NCBI GenBank assembly: GCA_022841705.1
Contig: JALHQZ010000014.1
Coordinates: 1 to 54,697 of the forward strand
DNA: 54,697 nucleotides
Direction: 5' to 3'
Source: Pirellulales bacterium
GTDB taxonomy: Bacteria; Planctomycetota; Planctomycetia; Pirellulales; Lacipirellulaceae
Both the position numbers and the translations under genes were made by a program. Below the pieces are notes generated by a model. That model searched no databases. It was not told where the DNA came from and worked only from the letters and a program-made list of their open reading frames with translations. Positions 1 to 7,417 of the stretch are shown here, one piece after another (positions within the stretch are counted from its first letter, which is position 1; every line of letters begins with the position of its first letter).

Positions 1-126
1 TTTGCCCCCTTCCAGGACGAACGTGCCGTCTACCACGATGACATTCAGGATTATTCCACGAATGAGCCCACGATGGACGGCACGGCCTCCGCCATTCTGA
101 TGTGGGTGGTGTTAGGAACGGAATAA
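1..126 (+). CDS. C-terminal end of a glycoside hydrolase family 9 (cellulase-type) protein, partial
   Basis: Frame 1 is open from the window edge to a TAA at 124-126 and gives 41 residues. The segment YHDDIQDYSTNEPTMDG reproduces the second GH9 active-site signature: an aromatic, x, Asp, four residues, an aromatic, three residues, then the catalytic Glu. Only the final Asn of that signature differs. GH9 enzymes are inverting endo- or exo-glucanases, and this signature normally lies close to the C-terminus, which fits the stop shortly afterwards. The 5' part lies outside the window, so signal peptide and accessory domains cannot be judged. The call depends on one motif. Confidence 0.72.
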   Translation, partial: FAPFQDERAVYHDDIQDYSTNEPTMDGTASAILMWVVLGTE

Positions 127-363
127 ACCCAAACAACGCAATCTCAATCCGACGACCTCCACCTCGCCGAACTCCTCTCACGTGTCACGCTCACCACTTG
201 CTGCCGGCACACCTCTTAGCCGCTTGCGAATGATAACGCTTCTGACGATGATGCACGCTCCTTCACTGGCTGGTTTTGGAAATGCACGGTGACAGGCGAT
301 TGTTGCCGCACTCTCATGAAGGCCGCAGATCAAGTACCAGCCTGAACGAAAGAAGATTGCGTA

Positions 364-768
364 ATGCCCTGGATCGAATGGTACAACTCGTTGGCGAAGC
401 CCGCCTGGACGCCCGCCCCGGCGACCATTGGGCTGATCTGGCAGATTCTCTACCCGATCATTCTTGTCAGCTTCGGGTTCGTGTTCGTGCAGATGCTTCG
501 AGGCAAGGTCGGTTGGCAGGTGGCGTTGCCGTTCGCCATCAATCTCGTGGCGAACCTGATCTTCACGCCCATCCAGTTCGGGATGCGGAATCTGCCGCTG
601 GCGGCGGTGGATATTCTGATCGTGTGGGTCACGATCATCTGGATGATGGTCGTCGTCTGGCGACACTACCGCTGGGTGGCCGTGGCCCAGGCGCCGTACT
701 TCATCTGGGTGTCATTAGCGACGGTGCTGCAACTGTCGATCACGGTGCTGAATTGGGGACGATCATGA
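364..768 (+). CDS. tspO: TspO/MBR family membrane protein
   Basis: This 134-residue protein has the length and pattern of the TspO/MBR (translocator protein) family. It shows the N-terminal block KPAWTPAPATIGLIWQILYP (family consensus KP-x-W-x-P-P ... W-x-x-L-Y), about five hydrophobic segments, and the C-terminal block PYFIWVSLATVLQ. Family members are inner-membrane tetrapyrrole-binding proteins linked to oxidative and light stress. ATG 364 directly precedes the conserved PWIEWYNSL start. The stop overlaps the ATG of the CIA30-family gene by four bases (ATGA), so the two are probably translationally coupled. The substrate in this organism is unknown. Confidence 0.87.
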   Translation: MPWIEWYNSLAKPAWTPAPATIGLIWQILYPIILVSFGFVFVQMLRGKVGWQVALPFAINLVANLIFTPIQFGMRNLPLAAVDILIVWVTIIWMMVVVWRHYRWVAVAQAPYFIWVSLATVLQLSITVLNWGRS

Positions 769-1352
769 TCCATAAAATGCTGGCGTTGCCCCTGTTGATC
801 CTGATGGGGTCGTTCGTCATGGCCGAAGACATGCCGCAAACCTTGTTCGACTTCAGCGGAGCGGACGCTGCGAAGGACTGGCAGAACGTCAATGACGGCG
901 TGATGGGCGGCGTTTCCGAGGGCAAGTTCAAGATCACTGACAAGAAGACCCTGGAGTTCTTCGGCACGCTGTCGCTGGAGAACAACGGCGGTTTCGCCTC
1001 GGTACGCACGAAGGCCCAAAAGCTCGGCTTTGAAAAAGGTGCTACCGTGGTCGCCAAAGTTCGTGGCGATGGCCGGGAATATCTGCTGAACCTCTACCTC
1101 AACAAGCCGCTGATCGCCTTCTCGTATCGAGCCACGGTGCCAACGAAGAAGGACGAATGGATCGAGGTCAAAGTCCCGCTCGACAAATTCGAGGCGACTT
1201 CGTTTGGCAGGGTCGTCAAGGATGCTGGGCCGGTAGACCCGAAGGAAATCAATTCCCTGGGGTTCATGTTGAGCGACAAAAAGGCCGGGCCATTCAAGCT
1301 GGAAATTAAGTCGATCAAGGTGGAGCGTGCGGCAACCTTCATCAAACAGTAG
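765..1352 (+). CDS. CIA30-family (NADH:ubiquinone oxidoreductase intermediate-associated protein 30) exported protein
   Basis: ATG 765 gives 195 residues beginning with a hydrophobic leader (MIHKMLALPLLILMGSFVMA) that looks like a signal peptide with cleavage near AEDM. The mature part has the CIA30 hallmarks DWQNVNDGVMGGVSEG and NNGGFASVRT, followed by an all-beta galactose-binding-like fold pattern. An in-frame start at 276 exists, but that extension reads through the tspO gene, has no leader character, and is rejected. The ATGA overlap with tspO suggests coupled translation. In bacteria this family is of unknown function; a role in complex I assembly is known only for the eukaryotic homologue and should not be assumed here. 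Confidence 0.85.
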   Translation: MIHKMLALPLLILMGSFVMAEDMPQTLFDFSGADAAKDWQNVNDGVMGGVSEGKFKITDKKTLEFFGTLSLENNGGFASVRTKAQKLGFEKGATVVAKVRGDGREYLLNLYLNKPLIAFSYRATVPTKKDEWIEVKVPLDKFEATSFGRVVKDAGPVDPKEINSLGFMLSDKKAGPFKLEIKSIKVERAATFIKQ

Positions 1353-1370
1353 TGATGAGCGACGGTTGGG

Positions 1371-1586
1371 TCACTCCACCTCGTCGACTTCGCCCGTCTC
1401 AATCAGGGCCTTTGACTCGTTGACCGTCAGTTGCCATCTCTCGATCGCATCGGCGCTGTCTTCATTCTCGCTGGCATCCTCAGTGGGCCACAAGATGCAG
1501 TCACCGGTGGCAGAATGGAGCCAGAGATAGGCGTTTTCGCCGGACTCGTACTTTGCAGATAATATTTCTTCGATGATCGTGGTCAT
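1371..1586 (-). CDS. Small acidic hypothetical protein
   Basis: A 71-residue reading frame starts at ATG 1586 (MTTIIEEILSAKYESGENAY) and ends at 1371. It has a natural-looking acidic composition, a Trp/Leu-rich centre (YLWLHSATGDCILWP) and an acidic tail (ETGEVDEVE). I do not recognise a family. The longer open frame to 1757 adds residues of poor composition and is not favoured. The gene converges with the CIA30 gene, with only 18 bases between the two stops. Coding is supported only by composition, so this is a moderate call. Confidence 0.45.
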   Translation of the reverse strand: MTTIIEEILSAKYESGENAYLWLHSATGDCILWPTEDASENEDSADAIERWQLTVNESKALIETGEVDEVE

Positions 1587-2140
1587 GGCGTTCCGTTGTC
1601 CGTTTCGTGGACCGAGCCAACCAGGATGCTCGGTTGGCGAAGCCCGTAGCTCCATTATCGCTCCGTTGGCGAACCAACACCTCGTACTGATTCCAGTGGG
1701 TGAAATCGGGTGGGGACAACAGCGGGAGAACATAGGGGACGCATAACGTCGCTTCAATTCAACTTGGGTTTGAAATCAACGGCACCCCACACGAATAAAC
1801 TCGCCAACTAAATTAGACCCGTTGTTCTGGCTGCTCATCACGATGCTGAAGCGTGAAAAGAACCACGCTCCGGCGCACTCGGAGCTCATGTGGGCTACGA
1901 AAGCGCTAAGAAAATGCTGAAAATCGCGACTCGCTCGACACCAGAGGGGACCCGCAGGGGTTACAATCCAGAGCAACCCATGCTGAAAGCGGTCCAGGCT
2001 CATCCAGCGGGGAAATCCCGGTGATCTCACAACGTATGTCGCGTCAAGGGTGTGGTGGTGACGCCGCTTTGTTACGCGGAGACAGCCTGTTCCCTGCGCT
2101 GAAGGGTGTCCGCAGAGTTCTATCTGCCGGTGGTAATCCG
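1587..2140. other. Non-coding stretch without a supported gene
   Basis: Both strands carry open frames here (for example minus 1776-2168), but their translations are Arg/His/Cys-rich and match no family pattern. A short inverted repeat near 1616-1640 (GCCAACC ... GGTTGGC) could form a weak hairpin. Nothing else is recognisable. The stretch must hold the divergent promoters for the 71-residue gene on the left and the serine hydrolase on the right, but no clear promoter boxes were seen. Confidence 0.4.
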
Positions 2141-3508
2141 ATGCAGCTCGTTCACGCTTTTTCGCCAAGATGGATGCTCACGCTCTGCTGTGCCGTGAGC
2201 AGTTTGGCCTTGTGCTGGCTCGCGCCACCGTTGTTCGCCTACGATTTCAGCGCTTTGAGAGCGCTGGCGGAGGGCGCTCTGCAAGGCGATCACGTCCAGC
2301 AACCCGTTCCGGGCTTTGAGATTCGACTGCTGAAGGATGGCGAACTGCTATTTCACGAGGCATTCGGCGACTGGTCACTCGATCGGCCTGCCAACGCGGA
2401 CAGCAGCACCAAGACGCTCAGCGGGGCGCTCGTGCTGTCGCTTGCGGAGTCCGCTGAGTTCGGATTCTCGCTGGATAGCCGGTTGGGTGACTTTCTGCCG
2501 GAGTATGACAATCCGCAGCTGGGCGAAATCACCATTCGGCAGTCGTTTTCGCATCTTTCTGGAATCCGAGGGGAAGACGTGTCCTCGCCGATTCTGCTGA
2601 ATCCGAACATTACCTTGAGGCAGGCGGCGCTGCTCATCAGCCGGCAGCCGCTTGTCCATAGTCCGCCAGGGAGTACGTTCGCCTATGGGGGGCTTTCGAT
2701 GCAGGCTGCCGGGGCTGCGGCCGAGGTCGCTTCGGGCAAGTCGTACATCGACCTGTTCTCGGAACGAATCGCCGCGCCGCTGGAATTGGCCAACACGCGA
2801 TTCGTGATTGCCAGCGACCAGAACCCGCGCGTCGCCGGTGGGATCGAATCGACCGCAACCGATTACGCCCGTTTCATGGACATGCTGCTCAACCAAGGCG
2901 TCGATCGAACCACCGGGGCAAGGGTCTTGAGGATCGACTCCGTGGAAGAAATGCTGCGCCGCCAAACCACCGACGCGCAGCCAATCGCCAATTCCCCCAC
3001 CGACAACAACCGCTATGGCATCGGGGTGTGGCTCGATCAACTTGGTCAAGCCGGACCGGCGGTCGACGTGCTGGCCGCCGGAGCTCGTGGTTTTCACAGC
3101 TGGATCGACCGTACGGAAGGGCTCGTCTTCACATTCTCGACGGACCTATCGCAGTTCAGCAATGTGGAACTGTTGTCGTCGAAGATGCACCTGGCCATCT
3201 TGCAAGCCGTCACTCTTCCCGGTGACTTTAACGTCAACGGCGTAGTCGACGCTGCGGACTACACGCTCTACCGCGATGCGCTCGGCACGAACACGGTGCT
3301 ACCGAATGATCCGACTCCGGGAAGTGTCACCACGGCTGACTATGCAGTGTGGCAAGCGAATTTCGGCGTGGGTGCGAGTACGGCAGCGGTGAGTGCGGTC
3401 CCTGAACCCGCGGCCGTGGTGATGCTCACACTCTTTGCTTTGAGCCTCCGTTCCTTATCTCTATGGGCAACGCGACCCACGGGGCGCCGCCGAAACGTTA
3501 TACCGTAG
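2141..3508 (+). CDS. Secreted serine hydrolase of the class C beta-lactamase/esterase family with dockerin repeat and PEP-CTERM tail
   Basis: With ATG 2141 the product is 455 residues. A signal-peptide-like segment (LCCAVSSLALCWLAPPLFA) is followed by a beta-lactamase-like domain. The nucleophile motif SxxK is seen as SSTK around residues 88-91. The usual Tyr-x-Asn is seen as Tyr-Gly-Gly near residue 182, an altered form. An HSW-type third motif follows GARGF near residue 318. Next come a dockerin-like pair (GDFNVNGVVDAADYTLYRD, then a degenerate half VTTADYAVWQANFG) and a C-terminal VPEPA plus hydrophobic helix plus Arg-rich tail, typical of PEP-CTERM sorting. A longer start at 2021 lacks leader character. 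The substrate is unknown: DD-peptidase, esterase and beta-lactamase activities all occur in this fold. Confidence 0.82.
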   Translation: MQLVHAFSPRWMLTLCCAVSSLALCWLAPPLFAYDFSALRALAEGALQGDHVQQPVPGFEIRLLKDGELLFHEAFGDWSLDRPANADSSTKTLSGALVLSLAESAEFGFSLDSRLGDFLPEYDNPQLGEITIRQSFSHLSGIRGEDVSSPILLNPNITLRQAALLISRQPLVHSPPGSTFAYGGLSMQAAGAAAEVASGKSYIDLFSERIAAPLELANTRFVIASDQNPRVAGGIESTATDYARFMDMLLNQGVDRTTGARVLRIDSVEEMLRRQTTDAQPIANSPTDNNRYGIGVWLDQLGQAGPAVDVLAAGARGFHSWIDRTEGLVFTFSTDLSQFSNVELLSSKMHLAILQAVTLPGDFNVNGVVDAADYTLYRDALGTNTVLPNDPTPGSVTTADYAVWQANFGVGASTAAVSAVPEPAAVVMLTLFALSLRSLSLWATRPTGRRRNVIP

Positions 3509-3661
3509 TGCAGAGCACGGCGGATCGCGTGGCCCACCAACCTAGCAAATGGGGGCTATTGAAGGTGCCATGCTTCGTTCGCCCAACTTGATTTGCACGC
3601 GAACTCGCATTACAAGTACTTCTGGAGGGCAGCTTTCACCCCGTGCAATCAAGGAACTGCC

Positions 3662-4288
3662 ATGAGCGCCAAGTTCACCTATCGTCGGCTTGATAAGAAT
3701 AACGCCGCCGTGCTGTTGGTCGATCACCAATCGGGCCTCTGCAACATCGTCGGTGACTTCTCGCCGGATGAGTTCAAGAACAATGTGCTCGCGCTCGCCG
3801 ATGCGGCGAAGTACTTCAAGCTGCCGACGATTCTTACCACCAGCTTTGAAGCTGGGCCGAATGGTCCCTTGGTTCCCGAACTCAAAGCGCTCTTCCCCGA
3901 GGCGCCGTACATTGCTCGCCCGGGACAGATCAACGCGTGGGACAATGCCGACTTCGTGCAAGCGGTGAAGGCTACGGGCAAGCAGCAGCTCATCATCGCC
4001 GGCGTGGTGACGGAAGTGTGCGTGGCGTTCCCCGCCCTCTCAGCGCTCGAGGAGGGCTTCGAAGTGTTTGTCGTGACCGACGCTTCGGGCACTTTCAACC
4101 ACACCACGCGCGAAGCAGCGTGGTCTCGCATGGAGCAAGCGGGCGCGCAACTGATGTCGTGGTTCGGCGTCGCCTGCGAACTGCACCGCGATTGGCGCAA
4201 CGACATTGAAGGCTTAGGGATGCTCTTCTCGAACCACTTGCCGGCGTATCGGAACTTGATGACCAGCTACAGCGCGCAGCAGAAGTAG
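3662..4288 (+). CDS. ycaC: YcaC-type cysteine hydrolase of the isochorismatase family
   Basis: The 208-residue product matches Escherichia coli YcaC, as I recall that sequence, through nearly its whole length and with the same size. Conserved blocks include NNAAVLLVDHQSGL, ARPGQINAWDN, LIIAGVVTEVCVAFPALSA and WFGVACELHRDWRNDIEG. The isochorismatase-fold triad is visible: Asp in LLVDHQ, a Lys in the middle region and Cys near residue 120 in TEVCVAF. YcaC is an octameric cysteine hydrolase whose physiological substrate is not established. ATG 3662 is chosen because the match to the family begins there; the 23-codon extension to 3593 is not conserved. The gene stands alone between two PEP-CTERM genes on the same strand. 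Confidence 0.92.
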   Translation: MSAKFTYRRLDKNNAAVLLVDHQSGLCNIVGDFSPDEFKNNVLALADAAKYFKLPTILTTSFEAGPNGPLVPELKALFPEAPYIARPGQINAWDNADFVQAVKATGKQQLIIAGVVTEVCVAFPALSALEEGFEVFVVTDASGTFNHTTREAAWSRMEQAGAQLMSWFGVACELHRDWRNDIEGLGMLFSNHLPAYRNLMTSYSAQQK

Positions 4289-4449
4289 CGGTCGGCGATT
4301 TCAAGGGCCGCTGCGGGGCGCGGTCTCTCAGAAGCCACGTTTCGGCTTGCACGGCAATCTGGCTGGGGCGGAAACGACTCGCGAAGCGGGGGGGTGCAGA
4401 GTATCCTACGGCTAGCCGAATCTATCGACTACTTCTGGAGTTCTCCCCC

Positions 4450-7254
4450 ATGCCGCTCGCTCGCCGTCTCGTCGCCGCTAAGCCGGCTATTGTCCTTGTT
4501 GCTTTCGCCTTGCTCGTCACCGGGGTTCGCCCCGCCCAAGGCGACACTTGGGCCGGTTACTTCAGCTCCGACTGGTTCCTCCAAGGGAACTGGCTCGCCC
4601 TAGACGGACCGCCAACCACAAGTGATATCGCGATTTTACCGAGCCAGTTGGACGAATTGATCCCCGTACCCCGGACCGACATCCAACTGAACGCCAGTAC
4701 GACGATCCAAGCACTTGTCGTCAACAGTCCGCTCCGCGCGCAGTACACGCTCACAGGCTCGAACGGAGCCGTCCTCGATGCGACTGAGCAAATCAACATT
4801 CTTAATGACGATCGACAAGCCTTGAACGTTACCACCATGTCGAATTTGGTGCTGACGTCGCCACTGGTGCGGGTCGCAGAAAACGCGGTCTTAGCGCTCA
4901 ACACCACCACAATCCCCACCAATGTAATCGCAGTCGTCAACGACGGCCGCATCGACATCAACAATGGATCGAGCGTGCGGACGCTGCAGTACGCATTCGA
5001 CAACGCGGCCGGCGAGCTGCGGGTCAATAGCGGTGGCGAGCTGCGCGTCGCCGCAAGCACCACGCTCGCCCGCGGCACCACGACGGTCAACTCCGGCGGC
5101 CAGCTCAACGCCCTGCCTGGTGTGACCCTCGATTATAACGGCGCAGCGCTGTTGAAACTCAACACGGGTTACGCCCTCAATGACCAAGTCACTCTCACAG
5201 TCACGGGCGGAGGGGACGTGGTTGGCACGTCGTTCCTCGACGTCGGCAACGGGAATACGGGGACGCTGACAGTCACCGGTGTCGGCTCGACGGTCAACGT
5301 GGCCGGCTTGAGCGACTGGGGCCAGGGGGGGGCCGGCAACGCCACCGTCGGCATCCTCAATTCCGGCAGCGTTACAGCCGAAACCCTGCTGGCCGGCACG
5401 AGCAACGCGCGGTTCGTCGGCACGATTTCCGATGGTGGATTGCTGCGGACGACATCGACGTTGTTCATGGGCGGCGGCACGACGTCGCGCACGGTCTCGC
5501 TCGATGTCAACGCCGGCAGCACGCTCCAAACGGACGGCCTCGCAACGTTCAATAATCGCGCCGCGCTAAACTTAGTCGCCGGGACGGTGAACTTCAACGG
5601 CGGCGCCACATTGAACGCTGGCAGCACGGCAACGTGGTCGGGATCCACGCTGAACTTGGGCTCCGGGCGGACGCTACTCATTGACGGGGGGACGTTCACC
5701 AAGACCAACACCACGGGCTTTATCTTCTCGAACACCACCACCACCCGGCTCCAGAACAACGGAATTTTCACCACCCCCTCGTACTTCGATTTAGGGGACG
5801 CCACTCTCGACATGAACTTTGGCTTCCTGACCGTCGGCACGACGGGGGGGACCGTAAGCGACTGGGGCGCTGGCGCCACAACTACCGCGACGCTCGCCCA
5901 CAACTCGGTCGCGACCTACAACTCGGGGTTACGGATGAGCACGAGCTTCGGGACAACCAGCGTCACCGTGAGTAGCGGCTCGCAGCTTGTCGCGAACGGC
6001 CTTCTCCAAGCGGGAGGGAGCGCCGCGTCGAACGTCACGCTCACCGCCAATGGCGGTCAAGTAAAATCCGACGGGGAGATCAAACTGCTGTGTGGCACAA
6101 CGGCAACCATCTCTGCTGCGGGGCTGCTGGAGGGGCAGAACCTCGTCCTGGGCTCGTCGGACGGCGTGACCACAGTGAACGTCACCGGCGCCGGCTCGTT
6201 GCTGAAGGCCCGCGGCACACTTTCGGCCGGTCGCGAAGGGTCCACCATGGTAACAATCTCGGGCGATGGCGATGCTGATTCCGTGGGGGCAATGGTCATC
6301 GGCGAGCTGTCTGGCGCCGACGGCCTTGTGACCGTCACGGGCACCGGTTCGACACTCACCGTCCGCAATGGACTCACGGTCGCCAGCAGCGGGACCGGAC
6401 GGCTCGAAGCCATGGCGGGTGGTTATATTGCCATTGCGAACGGCGGTGTCAGTGTTGGCGTCAACGGCCGGCTCGATGTCACGGGGGGCGCCCTCGAAAC
6501 GTCCGTCGGCCAAAGCATCACCAACTTCGGCGAACTCAACGTGACGTCGTTGGGCCAAGTGCGCTCGAATGTCAGCAACTCGGGCGTCGTGCGAATTAAC
6601 AGCGCAACCGCCGAGCGGAGCGTGACGCTGCAGCCGAACTCGCACCTGTACGTCGACGAAGCGAACATCGGTTCGCTCACCCAAGTCGCCAGCGCCAAGC
6701 TGCACGTTGAACTGCGCGGCGCGACCAACTTCGACAATGTGTCGGTGACCAGCGCGGCTTCGCTGGCGGGAGACCTCGTGCTTTCGCTCGCAGGCGGATT
6801 CACGCCAGCGCTGGGCGCTCAGTTCACCTTTCTCACCGCCGGTTCGCGAAGCGGCACATTCGCCACGCTGGACTCCTCCGCAGCCGCTTTGGCCAACGGC
6901 ATGGCGTGGCAGGTCCTCTATAGCCCGACGAGCGTTTCGCTGAAAGTCGTCTCCGCCGCCGTCCCGGGCGATTACAACAATAACGGCAGCGTCGATGCAG
7001 CGGACTATACCCAGTGGCGCGACGCGCTAGGCACGAACACCGTGTTGACGAACGATCCCACCGGCGGAATGATTGGCGCGGCGCAGTACAACACCTGGCG
7101 GAACAACTTCGGCCAATCGGGCAACTTGACCGCTCTCACGTCGGCGGAGAGCGTGCCGGAACCGGCGGGCGTGGTGGTGCTGCTCGCATTACTCATCAGT
7201 AGCCGGGGACCTACGGTCCGCGCGTCCGGCTTTACAAGATGCGACGCTCTCTGA
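4450..7254 (+). CDS. Large exported beta-strand-repeat protein with dockerin repeat and PEP-CTERM tail
   Basis: The 934-residue protein starts with a signal peptide (leader ending near VRPAQGDTW). It continues with about 750 residues of low-charge Gly/Thr/Ser/Asn-rich repeats such as GTLTVTGVGSTVNVAG and DGLVTVTGTGSTLTVRNGL, resembling the autotransporter-associated beta-strand repeats that form a parallel beta-helix. A dockerin-like calcium segment follows (GDYNNNGSVDAADYTQWRD and a second half AAQYNTWRNNFG), then VPEPAGVVVLLALL. The usual Arg-rich PEP-CTERM end is replaced by a tail (SSRGPTVRASGFTRCDAL) that is encoded by the left arm of the inverted repeat at 7200-7292. I infer a surface or matrix structural role; no catalytic domain is visible. 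Confidence 0.8.
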   Translation: MPLARRLVAAKPAIVLVAFALLVTGVRPAQGDTWAGYFSSDWFLQGNWLALDGPPTTSDIAILPSQLDELIPVPRTDIQLNASTTIQALVVNSPLRAQYTLTGSNGAVLDATEQINILNDDRQALNVTTMSNLVLTSPLVRVAENAVLALNTTTIPTNVIAVVNDGRIDINNGSSVRTLQYAFDNAAGELRVNSGGELRVAASTTLARGTTTVNSGGQLNALPGVTLDYNGAALLKLNTGYALNDQVTLTVTGGGDVVGTSFLDVGNGNTGTLTVTGVGSTVNVAGLSDWGQGGAGNATVGILNSGSVTAETLLAGTSNARFVGTISDGGLLRTTSTLFMGGGTTSRTVSLDVNAGSTLQTDGLATFNNRAALNLVAGTVNFNGGATLNAGSTATWSGSTLNLGSGRTLLIDGGTFTKTNTTGFIFSNTTTTRLQNNGIFTTPSYFDLGDATLDMNFGFLTVGTTGGTVSDWGAGATTTATLAHNSVATYNSGLRMSTSFGTTSVTVSSGSQLVANGLLQAGGSAASNVTLTANGGQVKSDGEIKLLCGTTATISAAGLLEGQNLVLGSSDGVTTVNVTGAGSLLKARGTLSAGREGSTMVTISGDGDADSVGAMVIGELSGADGLVTVTGTGSTLTVRNGLTVASSGTGRLEAMAGGYIAIANGGVSVGVNGRLDVTGGALETSVGQSITNFGELNVTSLGQVRSNVSNSGVVRINSATAERSVTLQPNSHLYVDEANIGSLTQVASAKLHVELRGATNFDNVSVTSAASLAGDLVLSLAGGFTPALGAQFTFLTAGSRSGTFATLDSSAAALANGMAWQVLYSPTSVSLKVVSAAVPGDYNNNGSVDAADYTQWRDALGTNTVLTNDPTGGMIGAAQYNTWRNNFGQSGNLTALTSAESVPEPAGVVVLLALLISSRGPTVRASGFTRCDAL

Positions 7255-7292
7255 GGGAGAATCGCTCGCCGCGGACCGTAGGTCCCCGGCTA
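7200..7292. repeat. 22-bp perfect inverted repeat spanning the stop codon of the upstream gene
   Basis: Bases 7200-7221 and 7271-7292 are exact reverse complements over 22 bp (left arm begins TAGCCGGGGACCTACGG). They are separated by 49 bp, and the stop of the upstream PEP-CTERM gene (7252-7254) lies in that spacer. The structure could act as a transcription terminator or mRNA-stabilising hairpin, or be a dispersed REP-like element. There is no T-run after it, so a classical intrinsic terminator is not supported. Confidence 0.85.
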
Positions 7293-7417
7293 TTGGCCCC
7301 GACATTCGCCTCGCCGCTGATTGCTCCCGCTCTCCGCCCCGATTACACTGCGCCAGGTCTCCGTGGCGGCGGGGAGTCTGGTCAACAACTTTACCTCCTC
7401 GCCGATTTCAGCAACTT

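Noticed and set aside
276..764. Upstream extension of the CIA30-family gene, and other frames over tspO
   Set aside because: The extension lies antisense-like in composition, overlaps the whole tspO gene and lacks a leader, while ATG 765 is followed by a clear signal peptide and overlaps the tspO stop by ATGA.
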